14,471 bases of DNA from an uncultured Burkholderiaceae bacterium. GTDB lineage: Bacteria; Pseudomonadota; Gammaproteobacteria; Burkholderiales; Burkholderiaceae_C. The stretch covers positions 1-14,471 of the forward strand of contig CALIDR010000262.1 of assembly GCA_938022295.1 (NCBI GenBank), in the 5' to 3' direction. Of the stretch, positions 1 to 7,156 are shown one piece after another (within the stretch, counting starts at the first letter, position 1; every line of letters starts with the position of its first letter). The translations under genes and the position numbers were made by a program. Under the pieces are notes generated by a model. That model saw only the letters and a list, made by a program, of their open reading frames with translations, was not told where the DNA came from and searched no databases.

Positions 1-192
1 GCCGGGCTGGTCGAGTTCGAAGCGCTTGCCGAACAGCGCATGGACGGCCTGCTTGCCGGCGTCCTGGGCGTTGTCTCCGTAGTTCTTCGGGCTCGGCTGC
101 TCCGGATACGGGCTCCAGAACCCGCGCCGGGCGATCGCGGCGAGTGCGCCGTCGAGCACGGCGCGATGCTTTTCGAGCAATGGGTGCGTCAC
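1..192 (-). CDS. paaN: PaaN, aldehyde-dehydrogenase-like phenylacetate degradation protein (5' part only)
   Basis: Only the first 64 codons are in the window; the gene runs off the left edge. Read on the minus strand from a GTG at 192, it begins VTHPLLEKHRAVLDGALAAI and continues with a WSPYPEQPSPKNYG segment. I recognise this as the N-terminus of the PaaN family, long aldehyde-dehydrogenase-fold proteins found in phenylacetate clusters. The GTG start is supported by an AGGAG ribosome site at 201-205, eight bases upstream. The catalytic Cys and Glu would lie outside the window, so activity cannot be judged. Family members are tied to ring opening or aldehyde oxidation in this pathway, but their exact role is less clear than that of PaaZ, which is also present here. 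The gene is divergent from paaG and probably shares its operator. Confidence 0.82.
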   Translation of the reverse strand, partial: MTHPLLEKHRAVLDGALAAIARRGFWSPYPEQPSPKNYGDNAQDAGKQAVHALFGKRFELDQPG

Positions 193-200
193 TGGGAGGT

Positions 201-205
201 CTCCT
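201..205 (-). promoter_or_regulatory. Ribosome binding site of paaN
   Basis: AGGAG on the minus strand lies eight bases before the GTG at 192. It supports that unusual start codon for paaN, since no in-frame ATG is seen nearby with equal support. Confidence 0.6.
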
Positions 206-262
206 CGAAACAGGTTCGTCGTGTGCGCGGTACACCGTCGGCCTTCGACCGGGCCGCTGGGC

Positions 263-291
263 GTGCCGGGAATGGTGGCACAAATTACGAT
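263..291 (+). promoter_or_regulatory. Weak candidate sigma70 promoter for the paaG operon
   Basis: TACGAT (286-291) matches four of six -10 consensus bases. At 17-base spacing the hexamer upstream (263-268, GTGCCG) matches only three of six -35 bases. A start point near 298 would fall inside the inverted repeat at 291-310, as expected for a repressed promoter, and would leave a leader of about 87 bases before paaG. The evidence is thin; a promoter must exist in 193-384, but its exact position is uncertain. Confidence 0.2.
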
Positions 292-310
292 TAACCGAAC
301 GGCCGGTCAA
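282..310 (-). promoter_or_regulatory. Candidate sigma70 promoter for paaN
   Basis: On the minus strand TTGACC (305-310, -35 like) is followed after exactly 17 bases by TAATTT (282-287, a weak -10 match). This is the only AT-rich patch in the divergent region. The -35 half lies inside the inverted repeat at 291-310, so a repressor bound there would block it. The match is modest and the call is inferred from sequence alone. Confidence 0.3.
291..310. promoter_or_regulatory. Inverted repeat, probable PaaR (TetR-family) operator
   Basis: TTAACCG and CGGTCAA are arms of an inverted repeat around a six-base spacer; six of seven arm positions pair. The inner part reads ACCG-AA-CG-GC-CGGT, which fits the ACCG-NN-CG-NN-CGGT core I recall for PaaR-type operators of phenylacetate clusters. 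It lies between divergent paaN and paaG, over the candidate paaN -35 and just downstream of the candidate paaG -10, so one bound repressor could silence both directions. The TetR-type regulator encoded at 8241-8873 is the obvious ligand. The palindrome is seen directly; its binding partner is inferred. Confidence 0.65.
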
Positions 311-384
311 CGAATCGGCCCGGTCGGCGGACGAAAGCGCCGGCCGCAACGGGTGCGGCAGCGCACCGCGCCGCAAGGAGACTC

Positions 385-1176
385 ATGGCGTACGAGACGA
401 TCCGGCTGGAAGCAAGCCGTGGCGTGGCCACACTGACCCTCAATCGGCCCGAGCGGCTGAACAGTTTCACCGTCGCGATGCACGGCGAAGTGCGCGCCGC
501 GCTCGACGCGATCCGCGCCGACCGCACGGTGCGCTGCGTCGTGCTGACCGGCGCGGGCCGCGGCTTCTGCGCGGGGCAGGACCTGTCGGACCGCGCGGTC
601 GCTCCGGGCGATGCGCCGCTCGACCTCGGCGAATCGATCGAGAACCACTACAAGCCGCTGGTGCTTGCGCTGCACCATCTACCGATGCCGGTCATCGCCG
701 CGGTCAACGGTGTGGCGGCCGGCGCGGGCGCGAACATCGCGCTCGCCTGCGACCTCGTCTACGCGGCGCGGTCGGCGAGCTTCATCCAGTCGTTCGCGAA
801 GATCGGGCTGGTGCCGGACAGCGGCGGCACGTGGATCCTGCCGCGGCTGGTGGGCTCGGCACGCGCGATGGGGCTGGCGCTGCTCGGCGACAAACTGAGC
901 GCGGAGCAGGCCGAGGCCTGGGGACTGATCTGGAAGTGCGTCGACGACGCGGAGCTCGCGCCGACCGTGCGGGCGGTCGCCGAGCAGCTCGCGGCGGGAC
1001 CGACGCGAGGTTACGCGCGCACCAAGCAGGCGATCCGCGCAGCCACGGGGCTCACGCTCGAGGCGAGCCTCGATCTCGAGCGCGATTTCCAGCGCGAGCT
1101 GGGTCGCTCGCGCGATTACCGTGAAGGCGTCGCCGCCTTCATGGAAAAGCGCGCGCCGAAGTTCACCGGAGAATGA
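385..1176 (+). CDS. paaG: PaaG, 1,2-epoxyphenylacetyl-CoA isomerase
   Basis: This 263-residue crotonase-fold enzyme converts ring-1,2-epoxyphenylacetyl-CoA to oxepin-CoA, the step after the PaaABCE monooxygenase. The family features are visible: GRGFCAGQDL at residues 58-67 forms the CoA-binding and oxyanion-hole segment, and GLVPDSGGTWILPR near 141-154 carries an acidic residue (Asp145) where PaaG enzymes keep theirs. The PDSGGTW form and the length of about 262 residues favour PaaG over PaaF, the hydratase paralogue. The ATG at 385 follows AAGGAG (375-380). It is the first gene of the long plus-strand run, 75 bp after the probable PaaR operator. Its stop overlaps the paaH start by four bases (ATGA), so translation is probably coupled. 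Confidence 0.92.
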   Translation: MAYETIRLEASRGVATLTLNRPERLNSFTVAMHGEVRAALDAIRADRTVRCVVLTGAGRGFCAGQDLSDRAVAPGDAPLDLGESIENHYKPLVLALHHLPMPVIAAVNGVAAGAGANIALACDLVYAARSASFIQSFAKIGLVPDSGGTWILPRLVGSARAMGLALLGDKLSAEQAEAWGLIWKCVDDAELAPTVRAVAEQLAAGPTRGYARTKQAIRAATGLTLEASLDLERDFQRELGRSRDYREGVAAFMEKRAPKFTGE

Positions 1177-2714
1177 ACTTGAGCGAAGCCGCATTGCCCG
1201 CCGGCGCGACCGTCGGCGTGATCGGCGCCGGCACGATGGGCGCGGGCATCGCGCAGGTGGCCGCGCGTGCCGGCCATCGCGTGCGGCTCTTCGACGCCGA
1301 CGCCCGGGCGGTCGAGCGTGCCCGCGCCGCGATCGAACACGACCTGCGCGCACTCGTCGCCAGGGGCAGGCTCGATTCGGACGAGTGCGAGCGAACGCTC
1401 GCGCGAGTCGTGCCGGCGGCCGCGGTCGCGGAGCTGGCCGACTGTGCGCTGGTGATCGAGGCGATCGTCGAGGACCTCGAGGTCAAGCGCAAGCTGTTCC
1501 GCACGCTCGAGGAAATCGTCGGACCCGACGCGGTGCTCGCGACCAACACGTCGTCGCTGTCGATCACCGCGATCGGCTCGGGGCTCGCGCGTCCGCAGCG
1601 GCTGGTCGGAATGCACTTCTTCAACCCGGCGCCGCGGATGAAGCTCGTCGAGATCGTCAGCGGGGTGCAGACCGATCCGCGCATCGCCGAACGGGTCGCC
1701 GCGACGGCGCAGCGCTGGGGCAAGCACACGGTGTTCGCGCGGTCGACCCCCGGCTTCATCGTCAACCGCCTCGCCCGGCCTTTTTACGCGGAAGCGTGGC
1801 GCGCGTACACCGAAAACGTGGCCGACCCGGCCACGCTCGACGCGATCGTGCGCGACTGCGGCGGATTCCCGATGGGGCCGTTCGAGCTGATGGACCTGAT
1901 CGGCCACGACGTCAACCTGGCGGTGACTCAGTCGGTTTTCGACGCGACCTTCGGCGACCGGCGCTATGCGCCTGCACTGGCGCAGGTCGAGCTCGTCCGC
2001 GCCGGCCGGCTCGGCCGCAAGAGCGGGCAGGGCATCTACGACTACCGCGAAGGCGCGCACAGACCCGAGCCGCAGGTCGAGCGCGGCGCCGATCCGGCCT
2101 CGCGCATCGTCGCCGTCGGTTCGCTCGGTCTGGCCACGCCGGTCGTGACGCGGCTCGAGGCCGCAGGCATCGACGTGGTGCGAGTGCAGGGGCAGGCCGG
2201 GACCGCGGGCTGGCTGGAGATCGGCCCGGCGCGGCTGATGCTCTCGGACGGCCGGCCCGCGACGCGCCGCGCCGTCGAGGAAGGGCACCGGCATCTCGTG
2301 CTGTTCGATCTCGCGCTCGACTACGCGACGACGCCGCGGCTCGGGCTCGCCCCGGCCGACCAGTGCGGTGTGGCCGCCTTCCGCACCGTATGCGCGACGC
2401 TCGGCCGCGCGGGATTCTTCTGCTCGCGGCTCGACGACGCGGCGGGGCTCATCGTCCTGCGCATCATCGCCGCGCTGGTCAACGAGGCGTCGGACGCGGT
2501 CGCGTACGGCATCTGCACGGCCGATGCGATCGACGACGCGATGCGCCACGGCGTCAACTATCCGCGCGGGCCGATGGCGTGGGCCGAAGCCGTCGGGCTC
2601 GACTACTTCGCGCGCGTGCTCGCCAATCTGCGCGATCACTACGGCGAGGAGCGCTATCGAACTTCCGTGCTGATCCAGCGGCGCGGCTGGACGCAGCGCG
2701 GCTTCCGCGAGTAG
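1173..2714 (+). CDS. paaH: PaaH, 3-hydroxyadipyl-CoA dehydrogenase
   Basis: This 513-residue NAD-dependent 3-hydroxyacyl-CoA dehydrogenase oxidises 3-hydroxyadipyl-CoA to 3-oxoadipyl-CoA late in the pathway. The Rossmann motif GVIGAGTMGAG is at residues 15-25. VGMHFFNPAPRMKLVEIV contains His148 and Glu160, spaced like the catalytic pair of the family, and GGFPMGPFELMDLIGHDVN marks the C-terminal 3HCDH domain. A second C-terminal repeat near 425-500 (RIIAALVNEASDAVAYG) gives the double-domain form of about 500 residues typical of PaaH. The start overlaps the paaG stop as ATGA, with GGAG just upstream. The partner hydratase PaaF and thiolase PaaJ are not in the window, so the next steps must be encoded elsewhere. 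Confidence 0.93.
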   Translation: MNLSEAALPAGATVGVIGAGTMGAGIAQVAARAGHRVRLFDADARAVERARAAIEHDLRALVARGRLDSDECERTLARVVPAAAVAELADCALVIEAIVEDLEVKRKLFRTLEEIVGPDAVLATNTSSLSITAIGSGLARPQRLVGMHFFNPAPRMKLVEIVSGVQTDPRIAERVAATAQRWGKHTVFARSTPGFIVNRLARPFYAEAWRAYTENVADPATLDAIVRDCGGFPMGPFELMDLIGHDVNLAVTQSVFDATFGDRRYAPALAQVELVRAGRLGRKSGQGIYDYREGAHRPEPQVERGADPASRIVAVGSLGLATPVVTRLEAAGIDVVRVQGQAGTAGWLEIGPARLMLSDGRPATRRAVEEGHRHLVLFDLALDYATTPRLGLAPADQCGVAAFRTVCATLGRAGFFCSRLDDAAGLIVLRIIAALVNEASDAVAYGICTADAIDDAMRHGVNYPRGPMAWAEAVGLDYFARVLANLRDHYGEERYRTSVLIQRRGWTQRGFRE

Positions 2715-2728
2715 ACGCGAGTCAACGG

Positions 2729-3184
2729 ATGAACGACACGCACGCCAACGGCAGACCGGACGCGCAGGCGATCGCCGAAGCGGTGCGCCACGGCATGTAC
2801 GCGAAGGACCACGCGTCCAGGGGCCTCGGCATGCGGGTCGACGCGGTCGGTCCGGGCTATGCGCGGCTGACGATGACGGTGCGCCGCGACATGCTCAACG
2901 GGTTTGCGATCTGTCACGGCGGCTTCATCACGGCGCTCGCCGATTCGGCCTTCGCGTACGCGTGCAACAGCTACAACGCGCTGACGGTCGCGTCGGGCAT
3001 CGTCGTCGATTTCATCGCGTCGGCGCACGAAGGCGACCGGCTCGTCGCCGAGGCGCGCGAGGTCGCGCGCAGCGGCGCGACCGGCGTCTACGACGTCGCG
3101 GTGACGAACCAGCACGGCAGGACGGTCGCGGTGATGCGCGGCCGCTCGCACACGCTCAAAGGCAAACACGTGGTCGACCTATAG
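2729..3184 (+). CDS. paaI: PaaI, hydroxyphenylacetyl-CoA thioesterase
   Basis: This 151-residue hotdog-fold thioesterase is thought to release CoA from dead-end hydroxylated phenylacetyl-CoA species and so rescue a stalled pathway. The core motif NGFAICHGGFITALADSAFA spans residues 57-76. It contains the conserved HGG (63-65) and Asp72, the likely catalytic acid. ACNSYN and the strand ASGIVVDFIA follow, as in the PaaI family. The ATG at 2729 starts 14 bases after the paaH stop. No strong Shine-Dalgarno is visible, so reinitiation by ribosomes leaving paaH is likely. The length is normal for the family. Confidence 0.9.
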   Translation: MNDTHANGRPDAQAIAEAVRHGMYAKDHASRGLGMRVDAVGPGYARLTMTVRRDMLNGFAICHGGFITALADSAFAYACNSYNALTVASGIVVDFIASAHEGDRLVAEAREVARSGATGVYDVAVTNQHGRTVAVMRGRSHTLKGKHVVDL

Positions 3185-3195
3185 AGGGGACGCTC

Positions 3196-4503
3196 ATGCC
3201 AGTCAAACGACCCGCGCCCGAGGATCTCGAACCGATCGAACGCGCCAGCCGCGCCGAGCTGCGAGCGCTTCAGCTCGAGCGGCTCAAATGGACGCTCGCG
3301 CAAGCCTACGACAACGTTCCGCACTATCGCCGCAAGTTCGACGCGGCGGGTGTGAAGCCGTCGGACCTGAAGTCGCTCGAGGATCTGGCGAAGTTCCCGT
3401 TCACGACCAAGGCCGACCTGCGCGACAACTATCCGTTCGGGATGTTCGCGGTGCCTCGCGACAAAGTCGTCCGCATCCACGCCTCGAGCGGAACGACCGG
3501 CAAGCCGACCGTGGTCGGCTACACCGCGCGCGACATCGACACCTGGGCGGCCGTGATGGCGCGCTCGATCCGCGCCGCCGGCGGCCGCGCCGGCGACATC
3601 GTCCACGTCGCGTACGGCTACGGGCTTTTCACCGGCGGGCTCGGCGCGCACTACGGCGCCGAAAGACTCGGCTGCACGGTGATCCCGATGTCGGGCGGAA
3701 TGACCGAGCGGCAGGTCCAGCTCATCGTCGACTTCAGGCCCGACATCATCATGGTGACGCCGTCGTACATGCTGGCGATCGCCGAGGAGATGGAGCGGCA
3801 GGGCATCGATCCGAAATCGACTTCGCTGAAGGTGGGCATCTTCGGCGCCGAGCCGTGGACGCCGGCGATGCGGCAGGCGATCGAGGCGAAAGTCGGAATG
3901 GACGCGATCGACATCTACGGGCTGTCGGAGATCGTCGGCCCCGGAGTCGCGCAGGAGTGCATCGAGACCAAAGACGGGCTGACGGTCTGGGAAGACCACT
4001 TCTACCCGGAGATCATCGACCCGGAAACGAAGCAGGTGCTGCCCGAAGGCGAGAAAGGCGAGCTCGTCTTCACGACGCTGACCAAGGAAGCGCTGCCGGT
4101 GATCCGCTACCGCACGCGCGACCTCACGCGCCTGCTGCCGCCCACCGCGCGCAGCATGCGCCGCATGGGCAAGATCGTCGGGCGCAGCGACGACATGCTG
4201 ATCATCCGCGGCGTCAACGTGTTCCCGACGCAGATCGAGGAACTCGTGCTGCAGCACGGCGCGCTGTCGGGGCAGTACCAGCTCGTCGTCACCCGTTCGG
4301 GCCACCTCGACGAGCTGCAGGTGCTCGTCGAGCTGCTGCCGCAGCACGCCAACGCCGAGCGCGACGCGATCGCGCACGAACTGCAGCAGCGCATCAAGAA
4401 CCTGATCGGCGTCAGCACGACGGTCAGCGTCGGCGCCCCCGAGTCGATCGAGCGCACGCTCGTCGGCAAGGCGCGCCGGGTCATCGACAAACGGCCCCGT
4501 TGA
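3196..4503 (+). CDS. paaK: PaaK, phenylacetate-CoA ligase
   Basis: This 435-residue adenylate-forming enzyme activates phenylacetate to phenylacetyl-CoA with ATP, the entry step of the pathway. Its product is also the usual signal that releases PaaR. The ATP-binding loop SSGTTGKPT is at residues 97-105. YGYGLFTGGLGAHYGAERLG and the IFGAEPWTP and IYGLSEIVGPGV segments are hallmark PaaK sequences. The C-terminal tail GKARRVIDKR carries lysines 425 and 432 in the mobile-domain catalytic region. The ATG at 3196 follows GAGGGGA (3184-3190). The gene uses AAA lysine codons and TCG serine codons freely, unlike the downstream paaA gene, which starts 11 bases after the paaK stop. Confidence 0.95.
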   Translation: MPVKRPAPEDLEPIERASRAELRALQLERLKWTLAQAYDNVPHYRRKFDAAGVKPSDLKSLEDLAKFPFTTKADLRDNYPFGMFAVPRDKVVRIHASSGTTGKPTVVGYTARDIDTWAAVMARSIRAAGGRAGDIVHVAYGYGLFTGGLGAHYGAERLGCTVIPMSGGMTERQVQLIVDFRPDIIMVTPSYMLAIAEEMERQGIDPKSTSLKVGIFGAEPWTPAMRQAIEAKVGMDAIDIYGLSEIVGPGVAQECIETKDGLTVWEDHFYPEIIDPETKQVLPEGEKGELVFTTLTKEALPVIRYRTRDLTRLLPPTARSMRRMGKIVGRSDDMLIIRGVNVFPTQIEELVLQHGALSGQYQLVVTRSGHLDELQVLVELLPQHANAERDAIAHELQQRIKNLIGVSTTVSVGAPESIERTLVGKARRVIDKRPR

Positions 4504-4514
4504 AGGAGCGAAGG

Positions 4515-5519
4515 ATGTACACGCAGGCGATGGACGTCGAAGGCGCCGAGAAGGCCAAGGCCGTCACGACGCTCGAAGAGGCCGAACTGACGAAGCGCTT
4601 CGACGCGCGCATCGACGACGGCGGCTTCATCGAGGCCAAGGACTGGATGCCCGAGCACTACCGCAAGACGCTGGTGCGCCAGATCAGCCAGCACGCGCAC
4701 AGCGAGATCGTCGGCATGCTGCCCGAGGGCAACTGGGTCACGCGCGCCCCGACGCTCAAGCGCAAGGCGATCCTGCTCGCCAAGATCCAGGACGAGGGCG
4801 GCCACGGCCTGTACCTCTACGCCGCCGCCGAGACGCTGGGCACGAGCCGCGACCAGATGCTCGACGCGCTGCACAGCGGCAAGGCGAAGTACAGCAGCAT
4901 CTTCAACTACCCGACGCTGACCTGGGCCGACGTCGGCGTGATCGGCTGGCTCGTCGACGGCGCGGCGATCATGAACCAGGTGCCGCTGTGCCGCTGCAGC
5001 TACGCGCCGTACGCGCGGGCGATGATCCGCATCTGCCGCGAGGAGAGCTTCCACCAGCGCCAGGGCTACGACGCGCTGCTCGTGATGATGCGCGACGGCA
5101 CCGAGGCGCAGCGCGCGATGGTGCAGGACGCCGTCGACCGCTGGTGGTGGCCGAGCCTGATGATGTTCGGTCCGCCCGACGCCGAGAGCGTGCACAGCGC
5201 GCAGAGCATGCGCTGGGGCATCAAGCGCATCAGCAACGACGACCTGCGGCAGAAGTTCGTCGATGCCACCGTGCCGCAGGCGCAGGTGCTCGGCGTCACG
5301 CTGCCCGACCCCGACCTGCGCTGGAACGAGGAGCGCGGCCACTGGGACTTCGGCGCCATCGACTGGGCGGAGTTCTGGCGCGTCGTCGGCGGCGACGGCC
5401 CGTGCAACAAGGAGCGCCTGGCCGACCGCGTCAAGGCCTGGGACGACGGCGCGTGGGTGCGCGAGGCGGCACTCGCCCACGCCGCGAAGAAGGCCGCGCG
5501 CGAGCGCAAGGCCGCATGA
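4515..5519 (+). CDS. paaA: PaaA, catalytic subunit of the phenylacetyl-CoA epoxidase
   Basis: PaaA is the di-iron oxygenase subunit that epoxidises the ring of phenylacetyl-CoA within the PaaABCE complex. At 334 residues it is typical. The ferritin-like fold shows a plausible ligand set: Glu64 (HSEIVG), Glu94 and His97 in QDEGGHG, Asp148 in WLVDGA and Glu177 and His180 in REESFH. This is the carboxylate and ExxH pattern of bacterial multicomponent oxygenases, with Asp in one Glu position. The ATG at 4515 lies behind AAGGAG and AAGG runs at 4503-4514. Every lysine codon I read in the gene is AAG and nearly all serines are AGC, in clear contrast with paaK just upstream. An alternative paaB start lies in the stop overlap. 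Confidence 0.96.
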   Translation: MYTQAMDVEGAEKAKAVTTLEEAELTKRFDARIDDGGFIEAKDWMPEHYRKTLVRQISQHAHSEIVGMLPEGNWVTRAPTLKRKAILLAKIQDEGGHGLYLYAAAETLGTSRDQMLDALHSGKAKYSSIFNYPTLTWADVGVIGWLVDGAAIMNQVPLCRCSYAPYARAMIRICREESFHQRQGYDALLVMMRDGTEAQRAMVQDAVDRWWWPSLMMFGPPDAESVHSAQSMRWGIKRISNDDLRQKFVDATVPQAQVLGVTLPDPDLRWNEERGHWDFGAIDWAEFWRVVGGDGPCNKERLADRVKAWDDGAWVREAALAHAAKKAARERKAA

Positions 5520-5522
5520 GCG

Positions 5523-5530
5523 AAGGGGAG
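5523..5530 (+). promoter_or_regulatory. Ribosome binding site deciding the paaB start
   Basis: AAGGGGAG lies six bases before the ATG at 5537. An in-frame ATG at 5516 overlaps the paaA stop, but this site would then lie inside the gene. The spacing favours 5537. Confidence 0.5.
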
Positions 5531-5536
5531 CCGACG

Positions 5537-5830
5537 ATGAGCACGACGAACACCGAATGGCCGCTGTGGGAAGTCTTCGTGCGCACGCGCGCCGGGCTGG
5601 ACCACAAGCACTGCGGCAGCCTGCACGCGGCCGACGCCGCGATGGCGATCCAGATGGCGCGCGACGTCTACACGCGCCGCCAGGAAGGCTCGAGCATCTG
5701 GGTCGTGCGCAGCGACCAGATCGTCGCCAGCGACCCGGGCGACAAGGACATGTTCTTCGACCCGATGGAAGACAAGGTCTACCGCCACCCGACCTTCTAC
5801 AAGCTGCCCGACGAAGTCAACCACATGTGA
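5537..5830 (+). CDS. paaB: PaaB, subunit of the phenylacetyl-CoA epoxidase
   Basis: PaaB is a small non-catalytic subunit that bridges PaaAC units in the monooxygenase complex. The 97-residue protein has the family's recognisable pieces: WPLWEVFVRTRAGLDHKHCG near the N-terminus, LHAADAAMAIQMARDVYTRR in the middle, IWVVRSDQI, and a C-terminal DKVYRHPTFYKLPDEV. The start at 5537 gives the usual family length. A second in-frame ATG at 5516 would add seven residues and overlap the paaA stop. The gene lies between paaA and paaC, as in most paaABCDE clusters. Confidence 0.94.
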   Translation: MSTTNTEWPLWEVFVRTRAGLDHKHCGSLHAADAAMAIQMARDVYTRRQEGSSIWVVRSDQIVASDPGDKDMFFDPMEDKVYRHPTFYKLPDEVNHM

Positions 5831-5837
5831 GGCGGTG

Positions 5838-6638
5838 ATGAGCGCGTCGATCACGATCCACTGGACCCCGCCCGTGCGCTACCTGCTGCGGCTCGCGGAC
5901 ACCTGCCTGATCTCGGGCCAGCGCCTGGGGGAGTGGTGCGGCCACGCGCCGATCCTCGAGGAGGACATTGCGCTGACCAACATGGCGCTCGACCTGATCG
6001 GCCAGTCGCGCGCGCTGCTGACGCTGGCCGGCCAGATCGAGGGGCGCGGCCACGTGCGCACCTACGACGAGGACCAGCTCGCATTCCTGCGCGACGAGCG
6101 CGACTACCTGAACCCGACGCTGGTCGAGCTGCCCAACGGTCCGGGCAAGCCGGGCGACTTCGCGCTGACCGTCGTGCGCAACGCGATGGTCTCGACCTAC
6201 CTCAAGCTGTGGTGGGAGCGCCTGGCGGACTCGAGCGAGCCCGAACTCGCCGCGATCGCCGGCAAGGCGATCAAGGAAGCGCGCTACCACCAGCAGCACG
6301 CCGGCGACTGGCTCGCGCGGCTGGGCGACGGCACCGACGAGTCGCGCCGGCGCGTCGAGGCGGCGCTCGGCAAGCTCTGGCCCTACCACGCCGAGCTGTT
6401 CGACGCCGACGACGTCGACGCCGCTGCGCACGCGAGCGGCCTGGGCCCGAGTGTGGCGGCGCTGAAGCAGCCGTGGCTGGCCGAGATGCGCGCGCTGCTC
6501 GACGACGCGACGCTCGCGATGCCGCCCGAGGGCAAGTTCGTCAGCACCGGCCGCCGCGGCGTTCACAGCGAACACCTGGGCTACATCCTCGCCGAGATGC
6601 AGTACCTGCAGCGCGCCTACCCCGGCGGGGCCTGGTGA
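5838..6638 (+). CDS. paaC: PaaC, structural subunit of the phenylacetyl-CoA epoxidase
   Basis: PaaC is a ferritin-like helical subunit that pairs with PaaA and is needed for stability and substrate binding, but does not hold the active diiron site. The 266-residue product has RYLLRLADTCLISGQRLGEW near the N-terminus, EEDIALTNMALDLIGQSR at about 41-58, and a KEARYHQQHAGDW helix near 149-161, all characteristic of PaaC. I chose the ATG at 5838, with GAGG at 5829-5832 upstream; a GTG directly before it (5835) is an equal but less likely choice. The stop shares one base with the paaD start (TGATG), indicating coupled translation. Confidence 0.94.
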   Translation: MSASITIHWTPPVRYLLRLADTCLISGQRLGEWCGHAPILEEDIALTNMALDLIGQSRALLTLAGQIEGRGHVRTYDEDQLAFLRDERDYLNPTLVELPNGPGKPGDFALTVVRNAMVSTYLKLWWERLADSSEPELAAIAGKAIKEARYHQQHAGDWLARLGDGTDESRRRVEAALGKLWPYHAELFDADDVDAAAHASGLGPSVAALKQPWLAEMRALLDDATLAMPPEGKFVSTGRRGVHSEHLGYILAEMQYLQRAYPGGAW

Positions 6639-7156
6639 TGGCCGAGGTCGCGAGCCGCGTCGACGCCGCGTGGCGCACGCTCGACGGCGTGCTCGACCCC
6701 GAGGTGCCGGCGCTGTCGGTGCGCGACCTGGGCATCGTGCGCGACGTGATCGACCACGGCGACGCGCTCGAAGTGGTGCTGACGCCGACCTACAGCGGCT
6801 GCCCGGCCACCGAGGTGATCGAGAAGAGCGTCGTCGACGCGCTGGTCGACGCCGGCCTCGGGCCGGTGCGCGCGACGACGCGCCGCGCGCCGGCGTGGAC
6901 GACCGACTGGATCAGCGACGAAGGGCGGCGCAAGCTGCGCGAGTACGGGATCGCTCCGCCGAGCGGCAGCGCAGCCGTGACGACCGGCGAAGCGCCGATC
7001 CGCCTCGTGCGCCGCGAGGCGGCGACGCCCGTGGCCTGCCCGCGCTGCGGCAGCGCGCACACCGAGCGGCTGTCGGCCTTCGGCTCCACCGCCTGCAAGG
7101 CGCTGTGGCGGTGCCTGGCCTGCCGCGAACCGTTCGAACAGTTCAAGCCGATATGA
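6638..7156 (+). CDS. paaD: PaaD, Fe-S maturation factor for the phenylacetyl-CoA epoxidase
   Basis: PaaD is required for activity of the epoxidase and is thought to help load or mature metal centres, probably the iron-sulfur cluster of PaaE. The 172-residue protein has an N-terminal MIP18/DUF59-type domain with DPEVP at 20-24 and the conserved Cys55 in TYSGCPATE. A C-terminal zinc-ribbon-like segment carries CPRC (134-137) and CLAC (159-162), plus Cys153. This two-domain layout is that of full-length PaaD. Its ATG overlaps the paaC stop by one base, and its stop overlaps the paaE start by four bases (ATGA). Confidence 0.94.
   Translation: MAEVASRVDAAWRTLDGVLDPEVPALSVRDLGIVRDVIDHGDALEVVLTPTYSGCPATEVIEKSVVDALVDAGLGPVRATTRRAPAWTTDWISDEGRRKLREYGIAPPSGSAAVTTGEAPIRLVRREAATPVACPRCGSAHTERLSAFGSTACKALWRCLACREPFEQFKPI

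Noticed and set aside
221..235. Imperfect palindrome GTGTGCGCGGTACAC in the paaN leader
   Set aside because: Only five of seven positions pair and it lacks the ACCG/CGGT core; it is within chance expectation for GC-rich DNA.
277..291. Sigma54-like promoter starting with TGGCAC at 276-281
   Set aside because: The -24 element resembles the consensus, but no GC dinucleotide or TTGC element occurs at the required spacing for -12.
385..1176. Reading the first crotonase as PaaF (enoyl-CoA hydratase)
   Set aside because: The PDSGGTW segment and the CAGQDL motif are PaaG type. PaaF-type hydratases normally carry a glutamate in the equivalent loop.
3185..4514. Internal promoter or operator before paaK or paaA
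   Set aside because: The gaps are only 11 bp each and hold just ribosome sites. No inverted repeat resembling the 291-310 site was seen there.
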